A stretch of 64,000 bases of DNA from Delphinapterus leucas (GCF_002288925.2 NW_022098072.1:22365489-22429488); one strand, 5' to 3'. Shown: positions 11,121 through 22,417, counted from the stretch's first letter. Notes: generated by a model not told the origin, from the letters alone. A program made the numbers and translations.

Positions 11121-12643
11121 TTATTGATGTATAGTTGATTTACAATATTTTATTAGTTTCAGATGTGTAACATAGTGATTCAGTTATATTTTTTTTTGCA
11201 GATTATGTTTCATTATGGGTTATTACAAGATATTGAATATAATTCCCTGTGCTATACAGTAAATTCTTGTTGCTTATCTACTTTACGTGTAGTAGTTTTT
11301 ATCTGTTAACACCGTGCCCGTAATTTGTCCCTCCCCCACCCTTTGGCAACCATAAGTTTGTTTTCTATGTCTGTGAGTCTGTTTCTGTTTTGTATATAGA
11401 TTCATTTCTATTACTTGTTAGATTCTACATATAAGTGATATCATATGATATTTGTCTTTCTCTGTCTGACTTCACTTAGCATGATAATCTTTAGGTCCAT
11501 CCATGTTGCTGCAAATGGCAATATTCCATTCTTTTTATGGCTGAGTAATATTCCATTGTATATAAATACCACATCTTATTAAGCCTGTTGTCTCTTGATA
11601 AGCACTTGGGTTGCTTCTATGTCTTCGCTTTTCTCAGTAGTGCTGCTGTGAACATCCGGGCACATGTATCTTTTTGAATTAGCGTTTTTGTTCTTCCTGG
11701 ATATATACCCAGGAGTGTATTGCTGGATCATATGGTAGCTCTAATTTTATTTTAAGGAACCTCCATATTGTTTTCCATAGTGACTGTACCAATTTACATT
11801 CCCAGTATAAGAGGGCTCCCTTTTCTCCACACCCTGTCCAGCATTTATTATTTGTAGACTTTTTGATGATGGCTATTCTGACAGGTGTGAGGTGATAACT
11901 CGTAGTATTGATTTGCATTTCTCTAATAATTACTGATGTTGAACATCTTTTCATATGCCTATTGGCCATCTGTATGTCTTCTTTGGAGAAATGTCTTTTT
12001 AGCTCTTCTGCCCATTTTTTGATTGGGTTGTTTGTTTTTTCAATATTGATTTGTATGAGCTGTTTGTATATTTTGTATATTAATCCCATGTCAGTCACAT
12101 TGCTTGCAAATATTTTCTCCCAGTTTGTAGGTTGTCTTTTCATTTTGCTCATGGTTTCCTTTGCTATGCAAAAGCTTTTAAGTTTGATTAGGTCCCATTT
12201 GTTTATTTTTCCTTTTATTTCTTTTGCCTTGGGAGACTGATCTAAGAAAATCTTGCTACAATTTATGTCACAGAATGTTTTGCCTATGTTCTCTCCCAGG
12301 ATTTTTATGGTATCATGTCTTATAGTTAAGTCTTTAAGCCATTTTGAGTTTATTTTTGTATATGGTGTGAGGAAGTGTTCTAATTTCATTGATTTACATG
12401 AAGTTGTCCAGCTTTCCCACTTGTTGAAGAGACTGCCTTTTCTCCATTGTATATTCTTGCATCCTTTGTTCTAGATTAATTGACCATAGATGTGTGGGTT
12501 TATTTCTGGGCTCTCTATTCTGTTCCATTGATCTATATGTCTGTTTTTGTGCCAATACCATGCTGTTTTGATTATTGTAGCTTTGTAGTGTAGTGTGAAG
12601 TCTAGAAGGGTCATGCCTCCAGCTTCATTCTTTTTCCTCAGGA
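11121..12643 (-). mobile_element. 5'-truncated L1 with a perfect 15-bp TSD
   Basis: It holds the 3' UTR (left) and the C-terminal part of ORF2 in minus orientation. Recognisable ORF2 peptides include [36 protein letters not shown] and [18 protein letters not shown]. The longest remnant frame is 11679-12389. Target duplication taagactttcttttt is at 11106-11120 and 12644-12658 (16 bp if one more T is counted). Its 3' UTR differs from that of the young copies at 1022 and 22418 and resembles the copy at 42674, so it belongs to an older L1 subfamily. It inserted into an older plus-strand L1 tail. Confidence 0.95.
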
Positions 12644-12659
12644 TAAGACTTTCTTTTTT

Positions 12660-13000
12660 ATATGTTCCTGATTGTCTGAAGCTTTTACAGTAAGAAATTG
12701 TTACTTTTATAATCAATAATATATCATTTTAAAATTAAAATTAAAATGATGGCATAATTGTGTATTTATTAACATGGAAAAATGTTCACAATAGATGGTG
12801 ATGCATGTTTCAGAGCAATATGATCTCATTTTTGTAATCTGTGTTTCTATAGTTGTCAAAAAAACATTTGGAAGTGGTTTTCTTGGGCTAATTGAATTTT
12901 GGATGTTTTTCATTTTTGTTTATATCTATTTTCCAGTTTTTCTAGGGTACTTATGAATTATAGCTGAATGGCTGGGCAAATAGATAAATAGATGGATGAA
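12660..13000 (+). mobile_element. Old L1 3'-end fragment, second piece
   Basis: Sequence resumes after the L1 insertion with the expected tail-like L1 3' region ('tttttgtaatctgtgtttctatag', 'ggatgtttttcatttttgttt'). The right edge is approximate and the assignment rests partly on continuity with 10850-11105. Confidence 0.5.
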
Positions 13001-13370
13001 AAGCCATATTTCAGGATTAAACAAGAATCTTTTTATAATTAACTGGATGGAAGGTCAGGAATGCTACCTGGCTCCAGTCCACCCAAATAAGAAGTCTCCC
13101 AGTACAAACCACTGGTGAAAAGAAGAAAGTATTGTCTAGTTCCCCTCCATACTTCAGGCCAGAGATTAAAAATTGTGCACCCACCATCTGGCTGGGCTGC
13201 CTAGTATCACAGACTTGAGTTTCCTGGCCTGCGTCAGTACGAGGTGGTGCAGGGAGAGAAGAGATGTCTTTAGGGACAAGAATATGTAAACCACATCCTA
13301 CATAATGGGCACAAACCTTAAATGTCCTCCACCCTTCAAGGGAAGGGTCAACTAAGTGGGTGAATGCTGT

Positions 13371-13545
13371 AAACCATTGGTTCTCTAAGTTTGGTCCCAG
13401 ACCAGCAGCACCAGCATCACCTGGAAACTTGTGGGAAATGCACATTCCCAGGCCCCACCCTAGACTAGCTGAACTATAAGCTCTGAGAGTGCATACCAGC
13501 AATCTGTGTTTAATAGACCCCCAGGTGATTCTGAGGCCTTCCAAC
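13371..13545 (-). mobile_element. MER5A-like hAT-Charlie nonautonomous DNA transposon
   Basis: Recognisable blocks: 'accattggttctctaagtttggtccc', 'accagcagcaccagcatcacctgg', 'ggccccacc' and 'caccaggtgattctgaggcc'-like sequence at the end. This is the arrangement of the roughly 190-bp MER5A element, read in reverse orientation. It is diverged, with no clear 8-bp TSD. Confidence 0.8.
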
Positions 13546-14283
13546 CACTTCTGTAAATATTCCCAATCCAAGATGATTTCTGAGGCAGGGTGATGTAACT
13601 GCTGAGGGGAAAGAAAAGTCTCCGCCTTTCTAAAATATCTTGGAGAACATTACTTGTTCCTAGAAAATTTCCAGAAAAGTTTAAAGTCAATACATTCACA
13701 ATACGTTGAAGAAGATTCCTGAGTTTCATGGAACTATTTCCCGTGTTAATCAAGTCTTTAACATTTGTCTGAGTATATATAGAGTAGGATCCTAGAATAA
13801 CAGAATGTCACAACTGCTTAGACCTCAGAGATCTTTCTGAAACAGCCCCCTTGTTTTCACAATTGAAGATGCTGTGCTGAGAGAGGTGACTTGGCAAACG
13901 GCAAAGTACAAAAGATAAATGCAGGCTTGTTTGGATTTGTTCCCAATAGACCCTAAGAAACCCAAAACCATGGTTACTTAATAATGTACCAAAGTGTCAC
14001 TCATAACTGACAAATGAAGAAGTTCTGGAAGAAGCCACAGATGCTGCAGGAATAAGATATTCCCCTCTCCAGAGCAGTGACAACAATCTCTAGACAAAAC
14101 TGACAAAATTCATTCACACAAACTTTCTCACTGAGGATGAATTTCAGTTAACGACAAAACAACATGAATCCCAAATCTCTCCTGGAAATGCTAGGGTGAA
14201 CAGTATAACTCAAATATTTCCTTCCTGAGTAATTTCACATTAACTCTTTCCTAAAATGCATTTTTCTAGAGCAACCTCTAAAG
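13546..14283. other. Unique non-coding stretch
   Basis: I see no gene here. A segment at about 13795-13920 ('cctcagagatctttctgaaacagcccccttgttttcac... gctgagagaggtgacttggc') resembles the common ancient MIR/L2-age repeat built around 'cctcagagatcatctagtcc', but I cannot name the family. Confidence 0.5.
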
Positions 14284-14295
14284 TAAACATATGCT

Positions 14296-14440
14296 GGGGA
14301 ATTCCCTGGTGGTCCAGTGGTTAAGACCACATTTCCAGTACAGGGGGTGAGGGTTCAATTCCTGGTCAGGGAACTAAGATCCCACATGCCGCGAAGCACG
14401 GACAAAAATTTTAATAAATAAAAAATAAAAATAAATAAAA
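14296..14440 (+). mobile_element. Short tRNA-Glu-type SINE (CHR family)
   Basis: It starts gggaattccctggtggtccag (A-box region). It has the B-box-like 'gggttcaattcctgg' and ends after 'cccacatgccgcgaagc' with an AAAT-rich tail. A perfect 12-bp TSD, taaacatatgct, lies at 14284-14295 and 14441-14452. Confidence 0.93.
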
Positions 14441-14951
14441 TAAACATATGCTCTTCAAGGATGCTAGAAAGCACTGGGTTACATTTAATACTTCTTGAAT
14501 TTATAAGAATCTTATCTCAGGCAAGGTTTCTTACTTTATTTAAAGCTGTATTTCAACAAATACCAGAGACATAGCCGGTAGATAATTATTCAAAACAAGT
14601 AAGTCCATGGACAAGGCTTAGGTCATTGTGTTGTTCTATAAAAATGTTTTGCTATTGTTATAATAGTACTTCTATATAGGGTTTTTTGAGTTTATGGTTT
14701 AACTCCTCCGTGGAGCTTGGACTTTTGTGTATGTTCAAATAAAAAGAAAGTATAATCATTTTGGAATCAGAGTACTGGAAATAAGCATTAGTAAGTCAGT
14801 ATGTTTTTACATACAAATTACTTTGCTGATCACTGGAAGTACAGCCAGACAAGGTTTTAACACATAGTCCCTGCTCTTAAATAGCTTCATTACCAACAAA
14901 ACATTTATCAGACTCATATAGGCAGAATTGAAAGCTAAGAAAGTTGAAATT

Positions 14952-15085
14952 AGGGACTTCCCTGGTGGTCTAGTGGTTAAGAGTCCACGATTCCACTGCA
15001 GGGGGTGTGGGTTCGATCCCTGGTCGGGGAACTGAGATCCTGCATGCTGCGTGGTGCACCCCAAAATTTTTTTTTTTTTTTAAAA
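14952..15085 (+). mobile_element. Short tRNA-Glu-type SINE (CHR family)
   Basis: It starts gggacttccctggtggtctag, with B box gggttcgatccctgg, 'ggaactgagatcctgcatgc' and a mixed T/A tail. The flanks 'aagaaagttgaaa' and 'aaggaagttggaaa' look like a diverged TSD. Confidence 0.9.
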
Positions 15086-15342
15086 AAGGAAGTTGGAAAC
15101 AGATTTAAAACTTTAGTGGTCATGTTTTTGTCATTAGATGTCCTTTCACCCTCATTTTAATAACATATTTTCTTCTGAGAGCAATCTTCTATCCTCTCCA
15201 GCAGGGACAGATCCAGGTTTTGTGAAGCTTGAAGTTTATGCAATTTGCAGAAACCACTTTAGAGGATAAAAATTATGAATACAAAATTACTTAGAGTAAG
15301 AAAAGATATCACAATACCTTACGATTTTCAAAAAGCTGACTA

Positions 15343-15769
15343 ATACAGGACTTCCCCGGTGGTCCAGTGGTTAAGAATCCACCTGCCAACGCAGGGGACA
15401 TGGGTTCTATCCCTGGTCCAGGAAGATCCCACATGCCACGGAGCAACTAAGCCCGTGTGCCGCAACCATTGAGCCCACACTCTAGAGCCCACAAGCCACA
15501 ACTACTGAGCCCGTGCGCCGCAACTACTGAAGCCCATGCACTCTGGGGACTATGTGCCGCAACTACTGAGCCCACGTGCTGCAACTGCTGAAGCCCGTGC
15601 GCCTAGAGCCTGTGCTCCGCAACAAGAGAAGCCACCGCAATGAGAGGCCTGTGCACCGCGACGAAGAGTAGCCCCCACTTGCTGCAACTAGAGAAAGCCC
15701 GTGCACAGCAAAGAAGACCCAGCACAGCCAAAAAATTAAAAATATAAAAATTTTTTTAAATAAATAAAT
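15343..15769 (+). mobile_element. CHR-type SINE, long form with repeated internal modules
   Basis: It opens with ggacttccccggtggtccag near 15349 and has B-box-like 'gggttctatccctgg'. A long body follows in which 'gccgcaactactgagcccgtg'-type modules recur about four to five times (15480-15600), then 'gagtagcccccacttgctgc' and an A/T tail. A perfect 11-bp TSD, aaagctgacta, lies at 15332-15342 and 15770-15780. Confidence 0.93.
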
Positions 15770-16124
15770 AAAGCTGACTAAAAAAAACCTCACAAAATCT
15801 GGAAACCAACCTAATGTTTTTTCCTGAATGTTCTGACACTCTCTAAAATTCTTTTCTCTTCATGACATTGTTTGCGGGACCAAACCTTACCTGAAGCCAA
15901 CTATCTCTGGACTTTTCTGTTACATAAACTGACATTTCTCTTTATTGATTAAGCTACTTTGAGTTATTTGCAACATAGAATCCAGAATCCTAATTCATAC
16001 AAAGATATATGGAAAGCTCATAATAAGCTTTAAGGATAGATGGACCTCAGCTGAGGAAGAAAAGCACTGGAGGATTTATCCCAGCTTGCAAAATATAGGT
16101 TTGTGCAGTCACAAAGAAATTCCC

Positions 16125-16640
16125 TGTGTCGACTGAAAAAAAATGCACAACCTAAAAGTTGAGAATTATGTTTTATTTGGCAGACTTTCTGAGGACTTCA
16201 AGCCCAGGAGGCAGCCTCTGAGAATAGCTCTGAGGGAACTGCTCTGAAGAGGTAAAGGAGGAGCCAGGATATATAGGGGGTTTTGCCAGAAAGACCAGGT
16301 AGTTGGTACATCAAAATATTACCATTAATTAAAGAAAACTAGAAATCTCAAGTTAATGAATTTAGTATTTTTCTATATATGGGAAGATGCAAGAGTCTGG
16401 GCTCACTGAAATCATTCCTTTGATATGCATTTACCTGTCTAGGCCAGTATCCTGTTCTTTCCCATCCTGAGTCCCCTCAAGGTGCACCGTTGGGGGCGGC
16501 TGCAGTGGCTGAGGCAATAGGCAGCCCATTTGTCTTCTTCTTGAGTTCCCTCATGGCTCACTGTCAGGGTGGCTGTAGTGGCTTGATGGCTGCAACATCC
16601 TTTGTTTACTGATATGGCTGGTAACATCTTTCACTCACAC
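16125..16640 (-). mobile_element. Probable ERV solo LTR, antisense
   Basis: The left end has 'gagaattatgttttatttggcag', which on the minus strand gives a poly-A signal context (ccaaataaaac). Next comes 'gaggacttcaagcccaggaggcagc', then 'gggaagatgcaagagtctgggctcactgaaatcattcctttgat', a pattern I associate with artiodactyl ERV LTRs. The left TG near 16125 and right CA near 16640 are tentative. No internal gene or matching second LTR was found. Non-coding. Confidence 0.5.
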
Positions 16641-17395
16641 CTCCAATTGCAGAAGGAACTTAGAATCGCTTAATTTTTAGCACTGTGTGATAAATATAAT
16701 TGAGTCACAGAAGAATATGGGAAAATAAAAACATTTGTTAGGTCAGAATAAAACAAAAAGATTATTACTGCCTTTACTAAGTGTTCAGCAATTAGCCCTT
16801 AATGGGAAATGGTTACATGGCTCCTTTGATGTGATTGCCTAAAATTAATCATTACCTAGAACTTCTTTGTTTCCAGTAGAATAAAGAAATAATTAACCTG
16901 TATAAAGATGAAAAAAGGTGGAGAAAAGTTTAATTAGCTAAAAACTGTATTTACTTAAAATCCATTAAGAAAGGGCATTTGAAAGAAGTAAATGGAAATA
17001 GTAGCATGCAATAAACATCAAGTGATGTAGCTTTGAGACGTAAACGTGCCATGGGAAAACAACAATAGATCTGAGATAGAAAATTCTGTACAACTTTCTG
17101 TAGTGTGGAGAAACAAATGGTCATTTTGAAAGTGTGTGAGCTCAGTGTGGTTCTCTTTGGAATAATGACAGAAAGAAGCCAAAACAATAATTGCATTTGG
17201 AAGAGAATTGATTTAGAACAGAATCCTGCTATGATTGATTGTTTTATTTTTGCCAGCTAAGGAGCAGAAAAGGCCAAGCCCACAAGGCCAAGCCCACTAC
17301 GCTTTAGCGTATCTTTTACAATTGTGGTTTATTCAATGATGACCTCTCAGGATTTATCTGGAACCATAAGAGAGGAAAGAGGCAGGACGACTTTG
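16641..17395. other. Unique non-coding stretch, AT-rich
   Basis: I find no recognisable gene or named repeat. Open frames are short (81 codons at most) and lack family resemblance. Confidence 0.5.
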
Positions 17396-17442
17396 ATCTT
17401 GGGGGTGGGCTGCAGTGTGTGGTGGCTTGAAGTGAGCTCTAA

Positions 17443-17516
17443 GCTCCCTGAGTGGGAATTGAACCTGGACCATGGCGGTGAGAGCACCAAATCCTCACCA
17501 TTAGACCACCCAGGGA
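17443..17516 (-). repeat. tRNA-Glu(CTC)-like sequence: tRNA pseudogene or tRNA-derived SINE head
   Basis: On the minus strand the cloverleaf order of tRNA-Glu is kept: acceptor TCCCTGG, 'tggtctaatggtgaggat' D-arm/A-box region, 'gtgctctcaccgcc' with anticodon CTC, and 'ggttcaattccc' B box. The acceptor strand tcaggga can still pair with tccctgg. One extra G follows the acceptor stem. The T stem (ccagg against cccac) pairs at only two positions, so a working tRNA is unlikely. The downstream 'gcttagagctcacttcaagcc' is not a standard CHR tail, which is why I keep it apart from the CHR SINEs. Confidence 0.6.
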
Positions 17517-17559
17517 CTAGTGGCTAGAAGTAGGGCCCTGGCTCTTGTCTTCTTTGAAA

Positions 17560-18120
17560 AAAAGAATTTTAGCAAAGAGACGGAGAATAGTGAAACAGGT
17601 AAAGTGTTTATTAAGAGACAGGTACATGCAGATAGGCACAAAGGCAGGCTCGGAGAGAGAGTTGCACCTTTCGGGTGGCTTAAATCACATATATGGAGGC
17701 AGTTTCCCAGGGTTCCTCTGACCAGTCATCTTGCTTTGTCTGGCTCTGGGTCCATATTTAGTCTGACTCAGGGCCTTTCCCTGTGTGCACGTGCGTCTTT
17801 TAGCCAAGATGGATTCCAGCACTAGGGTCTCTGAGAGGTTGGCAGAACATATTATGGGCTAGCGCCCCCTCTCCTGAGGAACTTTGCTGCACATGTACAG
17901 TCTGGGAGGTCTTCTTGACCCCAAGAATGAGAACTATGTGGCCTCTTTATCTTTTACCTAAGCAGGGCTTAGCCCATCTCTGTTCCTGCCATTTCCATTA
18001 TCTTGAATTGTCCGCAGGAGACAAAGTCAAGCTGCTTATCCTATTCCTGTTATTATCTTTGTCTCAAAGCACAAACAGGAGGCTAATTGTAAATGTCTAA
18101 CCTGAGGCCCATCTATCTCC
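17560..18120 (-). mobile_element. Probable ERV LTR, antisense
   Basis: The left end has 'gtaaagtgtttattaagagacagg' (poly-A-signal-like on the minus strand). Then come 'gttgcacctttcgggtggctt', 'ctttccctgtgtgcacgtgcgtcttttagccaagatgg' and 'gggctagcgccccctctcctg', which I associate with artiodactyl ERV LTRs. Edges are approximate. Frames up to 101 codons in it are not retroviral proteins. Confidence 0.5.
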
Positions 18121-18919
18121 TTCCTCAAATTGAGAGGCTTACAAAAACAGTTAATATTTTGGATGGATTTTCATTATAGTTTGACAAAACACCTTCCCTA
18201 GTTGCTGCTCATAATGGAAAAATAGGTTCCGTGACAGAATCATGGCACTGTTGCTGGGACCTCAGAGAACAACTCATCCAGGATACTCTTTGCCCATAAA
18301 TTAAGGGACTTGTTGAAGACCACACCATCAAGCTGATGGCAGAGTGGGCAGCAACTAATTCTGCATAACAGGTAAAAAGGAGAGCCGAGTCTAAGGAGGA
18401 ATGTTTGTGTCTGTTCCAAGTTGTAAAATGTATGCCTCCCATCTCCCTGCCTTTGCATTCGTCAGTTCTCACAACCTTCCTTCCCTGCACCTACTCTCAC
18501 CAGATACCTGAAACCATCCCTTTGTCCCCCATTTACTTCACTGCTAAAATTGAGACTTATTCTTACAGAAAATTATACTTCCATAGGTTATATGATCCAT
18601 GAGGGATCTCTTCCACAATCACATCCTGACCTCCTGGTCTGGTGTGGGCTCTCAGTCAGTGTTTGTTGAATGAATTCAGTGCCACAGAAGGTAACAACTG
18701 CTCAGTAAAGGCCCACCCCACATCTCCCCACCCCTCCACCCGCTGCTCAGCTGGCCTTAAACTTCTTTGGTTTTCTAAGACGGCTTACCAGCCTGCCTGG
18801 TTGGTAGGCATGATGGTCTTGCAAATTCACTTATCTTTAATGGCACAATTTGACCAGCTGTCCTCCATTATAGGCAAAACTTCTCCCTCACCTCTTGTGT
18901 GACTGCCTTCAAGCAACCA
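18121..18919. other. Non-coding stretch, mostly unassigned
   Basis: No gene is recognised. The part at about 18220-18390 ('gggacctcagagaacaactcatccag... agggacttgttgaagaccac') resembles the same ancient 'cctcagagatcatc' repeat noted near 13.8 kb. Confidence 0.45.
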
Positions 18920-20335
18920 GCCCTCAGTCCCAGCTCTTACTCTTATTGCACTGAGAACATAGCAGAGAAAAATTAGAGAACTTTCACCCACGGCACCACA
19001 TCTAACCTCTCTTCCGCTTTTACCCCTGCTTTTCCACCACGTGAAAGATAAACTGTTCTAACTCAGGCAGCCCAGCAATGTGTGTGTTGGGTGCCCACCT
19101 CCTCTCACCTACTCAGGAACATCAATCTTGCAGTTACCTCCTCTCTCTTCTGCATTCCCCTCTCTTCTTGGGATCTCCCACTGGCATACAAGAAGGTTGT
19201 GATATCTTTTTTTTTTCGTTTTTTTTGCTGTACGCGGGCCTCTCACTGCTGTGGCCTCTCCCGTTGTGGAGCACAGGCTCCGGACGCGCAGGCTCAGCGG
19301 CCATGGCTCACGGGCCCAGCCACTCAGCGGCATGTGGGATCTTCCCAGACCGGGGCACGAACCCGTGTCCCCTGCATCGGCAGGCGGACTCTCAACCACT
19401 GCGCCACCGGGGAAGCCCAGGTTGTGATATCTTGATCTTAGCATCCTCACTTGATTCCATATCAGGTTAATGTCCCTTTTTTCCTCCTCCCTTTTAAGGC
19501 AGAATTCCTCAAAAGACTGATTATAAAATCAGTCTTCAATTCTTCTCCTCCAATTCTCTCTTGATAACAGTCCTGTCAGGCTTTTGCCCACATCAGAGAG
19601 CTCCACGCTGTCAATTCCTATAGTCGATTGTAAGTCCTTATGTTACTACTGGATCTGTCAGCAGCATTTATCAAACTGGAAACCAGGTCTCCTTCTGTCT
19701 TGATGGCTATATCTTCTCGGTATCCTTCTCTGGATCTTATTCCTCTTTCCACTTTCTAACGCTGGAATGCTCTAAGAAGAGCCATGAACCCCTTCTGTCT
19801 CTGCACTCACTCCCTCTTGGTCTCATGGTTTTAGATACCATCCTTATGCTGATGACTCCTAAGTCAGTATCTCTGGCACTGAGCTTTTCCCTGATCTCCA
19901 GTTTCTTGACATCTCCACTGGGAAGTCTGATGGGCACTTAACCTTAATATTTCCAAAACAGATTTCATGATATTGATCTTGTTCCTAAAACTGCTCATCC
20001 CCCAGTGACCCGTATCTTAGTGGATGGTACCTTTAATCTCTTAGTTGTTTAGGCTCCAAACTTTGGAATCTTCTTTGACTCTTCTTTTCCCCTCACATGC
20101 TATGTCTAAGCATTGGCAGGTCATGTTACCTTTACCTCCGAAATGTATCTCATTTCAAACACTTGTCACCACTATCCTTGCCACCACTAAGCCACTTAAC
20201 CCCTCATCTGGACTATTTCAGTGGCCTCCCAACCAGTCTCCCTGCTTTTGTTCTTGGTCCCTAACCCAAGTCTACTCTCAACACAACAGCCAATATGATC
20301 CTTTGAAAATATGAGAACTGCTACCTTCAAGAAAC
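18920..20335 (+). repeat. L2 LINE fragment, interrupted by a SINE
   Basis: The C/T-rich text follows L2 ORF2 3' sequence. Examples are 'gatgctgatgactcctaagtcagtatctc'-type, 'tttggaatcttctttgactcttc', 'tctggactatttcagtggcctcccaaccagtctccctgc' and 'aacacaacagccaatatgatcc'. It is ancient, with no open frame of note. The CHR SINE at 19209-19418 is inserted in it. The left boundary is soft. Confidence 0.75.
19209..19418 (-). mobile_element. CHR-2-like SINE
   Basis: The minus strand gives gggcttccccggtggcgcag, B box gggttcgtgccccgg and the 'gggcccgtgagccatggccgctgagcc' body. A T-rich tail lies at its left end. A perfect 15-bp TSD, aggttgtgatatctt, lies at 19194-19208 and 19419-19433. The low divergence points to a fairly recent insertion. 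Confidence 0.96.
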
Positions 20336-20445
20336 TCTCACAAGAGGACATGGACTAGAAACTTTATTGTTTGTAATAGAGAAAAATTGGAAACAACCTG
20401 TCAATGGATAAAGAAATTTTGGTCATGAGTATATGTATGCATGCA
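20336..20445 (+). mobile_element. Old L1 ORF2-end fragment
   Basis: The 'tttattgtttgtaatagagaaaaattggaaacaacctgtcaatgg' stretch is the usual end-of-ORF2 block of mammalian L1, plus orientation, isolated and short. Confidence 0.6.
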
Positions 20446-21480
20446 CACGCAAAGGCACACACATACTTACATATGTATGTTTTCTTCTGGCATTTTAAGG
20501 TTTGCTGGTTGGTTTGTGTTTCTCTCTTATATACAAAGCTTCATTGGAAATTTTCATCAGTATAAAGAGTGAGAGAAGGATACTACATTCTTCCAAATGA
20601 TTGACAATTGTTTCAAACCTATCTACTGACTAATCCACTTTTTCTCCACTGATCAAGTGCTACCTTTATTATATACAACATTTCTCCTGTTACTATTTTA
20701 ATTATTACCCCCGTCAGCAAGTTTTTAAAACCCAAGTTAATTACTAGTTCAAATTTTTTTCCTTGGATTTGTGCTACACACTTATAAAAAAATTATTGGC
20801 CCAAACACACTTACAAAAAAAAATTATTGGCCCAAACCAAACCATATGTATATACAATGCATCAATTATGTATTAATTTGTTTTAATAAAAAATGTGTCC
20901 CAAACTGTAAAGATATTTGAGCGTAAATATTGGCCTTTTCCTTAAAAAAAAAAAAAAAATGCAGGGGAGATCCTCTCTTTCTTTGATAGATAGCCATGTT
21001 ATTAATCCTAGAAACTGTGCCCACCCTGCTTATTGCTGCCTACATGCTTTCCGCCCAGCACTGTGGGTATGTGATCCTGTGTTTAACAAGCACTCATCTG
21101 GATTTATACAGTCATCTTGTATGAAACTGCCTGAGAACCAGCATGTGGTTCGGATTGTTCATCTCCCATTTAAATGCTGCTGCATAGCACTGCCCAGCTG
21201 GGAGCGAGGCTTAGTGCTCACAAGAGGTACATTTAAGGGTTGAAAAGGACTTGGAAAATTTCAGGTTTATTGGGTTCTGAGCACTTCTCTTCTTCCCCAA
21301 TATATTCAGAAGGCAAAGTCTTCCTTTATTTCTTCCACCTCTCCAAGTAGGAAAGTTCTATCTATGTTCTGTGGTGCAATTGCACTGCAGAGAAACAATT
21401 TGTACCTTCCATACAATTAATCTGTAACTATAATGGTAACAGGAAGAGGATAGTGGCAATCCTGGGATAAAAAATAACTA
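20446..21480. other. Unique non-coding stretch
   Basis: No gene is recognised. It includes a CA/TA-rich patch near 20430-20480, a 29/31-bp tandem duplication (20776-20835) and an A-run at 20945-20960. One 108-codon frame at 20917-21243 has no family resemblance. Confidence 0.5.
20776..20835. repeat. Two-copy tandem duplication (29 and 31 bp)
   Basis: Unit one at 20776-20804 and unit two at 20805-20835 both run acacactta(t/c) + A-run + attattggcccaa. They differ by one substitution and two extra A. Confidence 0.9.
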
Positions 21481-21482
21481 CA

Positions 21483-22402
21483 GACTTCCGTTTCTGGTAG
21501 TATTGCAGACTTGATTCCCCGGACAACCCTCCCGCTACAAAACAACTAAAAATGCTAAATGACATTATTTAAATGTTTTAATTTATCTAAATTTAAACGT
21601 ATAACAAAATGTTAAATTCGAAGTTTGAGTAAGATGCCGAGATATAACTATCAGACATATAAAGCAAGTTATGAGACAGACCAAGATGAAGATGTTCAAC
21701 ACAGCGGGCCAAGAATACAACCCACACTGAAGGCATAAAACAGTCCAGTGACTCTCCACCTGGAACTCCACTGAGTGGGCTGGTGGATAGGGTTCCTTGT
21801 CAAGAGTGGCTACTACGTTGAGAGGGGCAATGGCACCTTCTCACAACCCTAGTAAGAGGAGCTTCCAGGAAACCTCGCAGAGAGCTTGATATGGGTCCCC
21901 TGAAATTGTGAGACACAGAGGCAAGTAATATAGGGCTGGGGAAGCTCCAGGCAGAGGCTGTGGTTTTTGGTGTGGGGCAACAGGGCAGGAAAGGGGGGTG
22001 CTCTTGCATACTGATGAACCTGCTTTCTAAAGTTTATATGGAAATGCAAAGCACCTAGAAGAGCCAAATTCTTTGCAAAAAAAAAAAAGAAAGAAAAGGA
22101 AGAAAGTTGGAGGAGTTGCAACTTTCTTTAAGAATTATTTATATAGCTACAGGAATTTAATAATTATTATATAGCTACAGTAATTAAGACAGTGTACATT
22201 GGTTTAAAGGTAGACAGTGCAACTGAACAGAAAGTTCAGAAATAGACTCACGTATATATGGTCAGTTGTCTTTTGACAAAGATCCCAGGGCAATTCAGTG
22301 GGCAGAGGATGGTATTTTCAACAACTGGTGATAGAATAGTTGGATTAGTCATACGAAAAAAAAGAAAAGAAAAAGAAAGACCTTTACCTTACACCATCTA
22401 TA
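21483..22402 (+). mobile_element. Old L1M, 5' UTR joined to ORF2 segment (internal deletion), first piece
   Basis: The opening 'acagacttccgtttctggtag' and 'ccctcccgctacaaaacaact' look like an old L1M 5' region. From 22015 ('aagtttatatggaaatgcaaagcacctag', 'aaagttggaggagttgcaactttcttt', 'gctacagtaattaagacagtgt', 'atatatggtcagttgtcttttgacaaag') the text is L1 ORF2. ORF1 and most of ORF2 are missing, so a large internal deletion is implied. A younger L1 then interrupts it at 22418. Confidence 0.7.
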
Positions 22403-22417
22403 AAAATTAACTTCAAA

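Noticed and set aside
13017..13571. 184-codon open frame on the minus strand
   Set aside because: It crosses a MER5A-like DNA transposon and has no recognisable domain; chance frame.
17443..18120. tRNA-Glu-like sequence as the primer-binding site of the neighbouring ERV LTR
   Set aside because: A PBS would be only about 18 nt and complementary to the tRNA 3' end in the provirus sense. Here nearly the whole tRNA is present and reads in tRNA sense on the LTR's own strand.
19078..19470. Frames of 113-130 codons on both strands
   Set aside because: They are translations of a CHR SINE and flanks. The same peptide patterns recur at the other SINEs (23.7, 30.7 and 52.3 kb).
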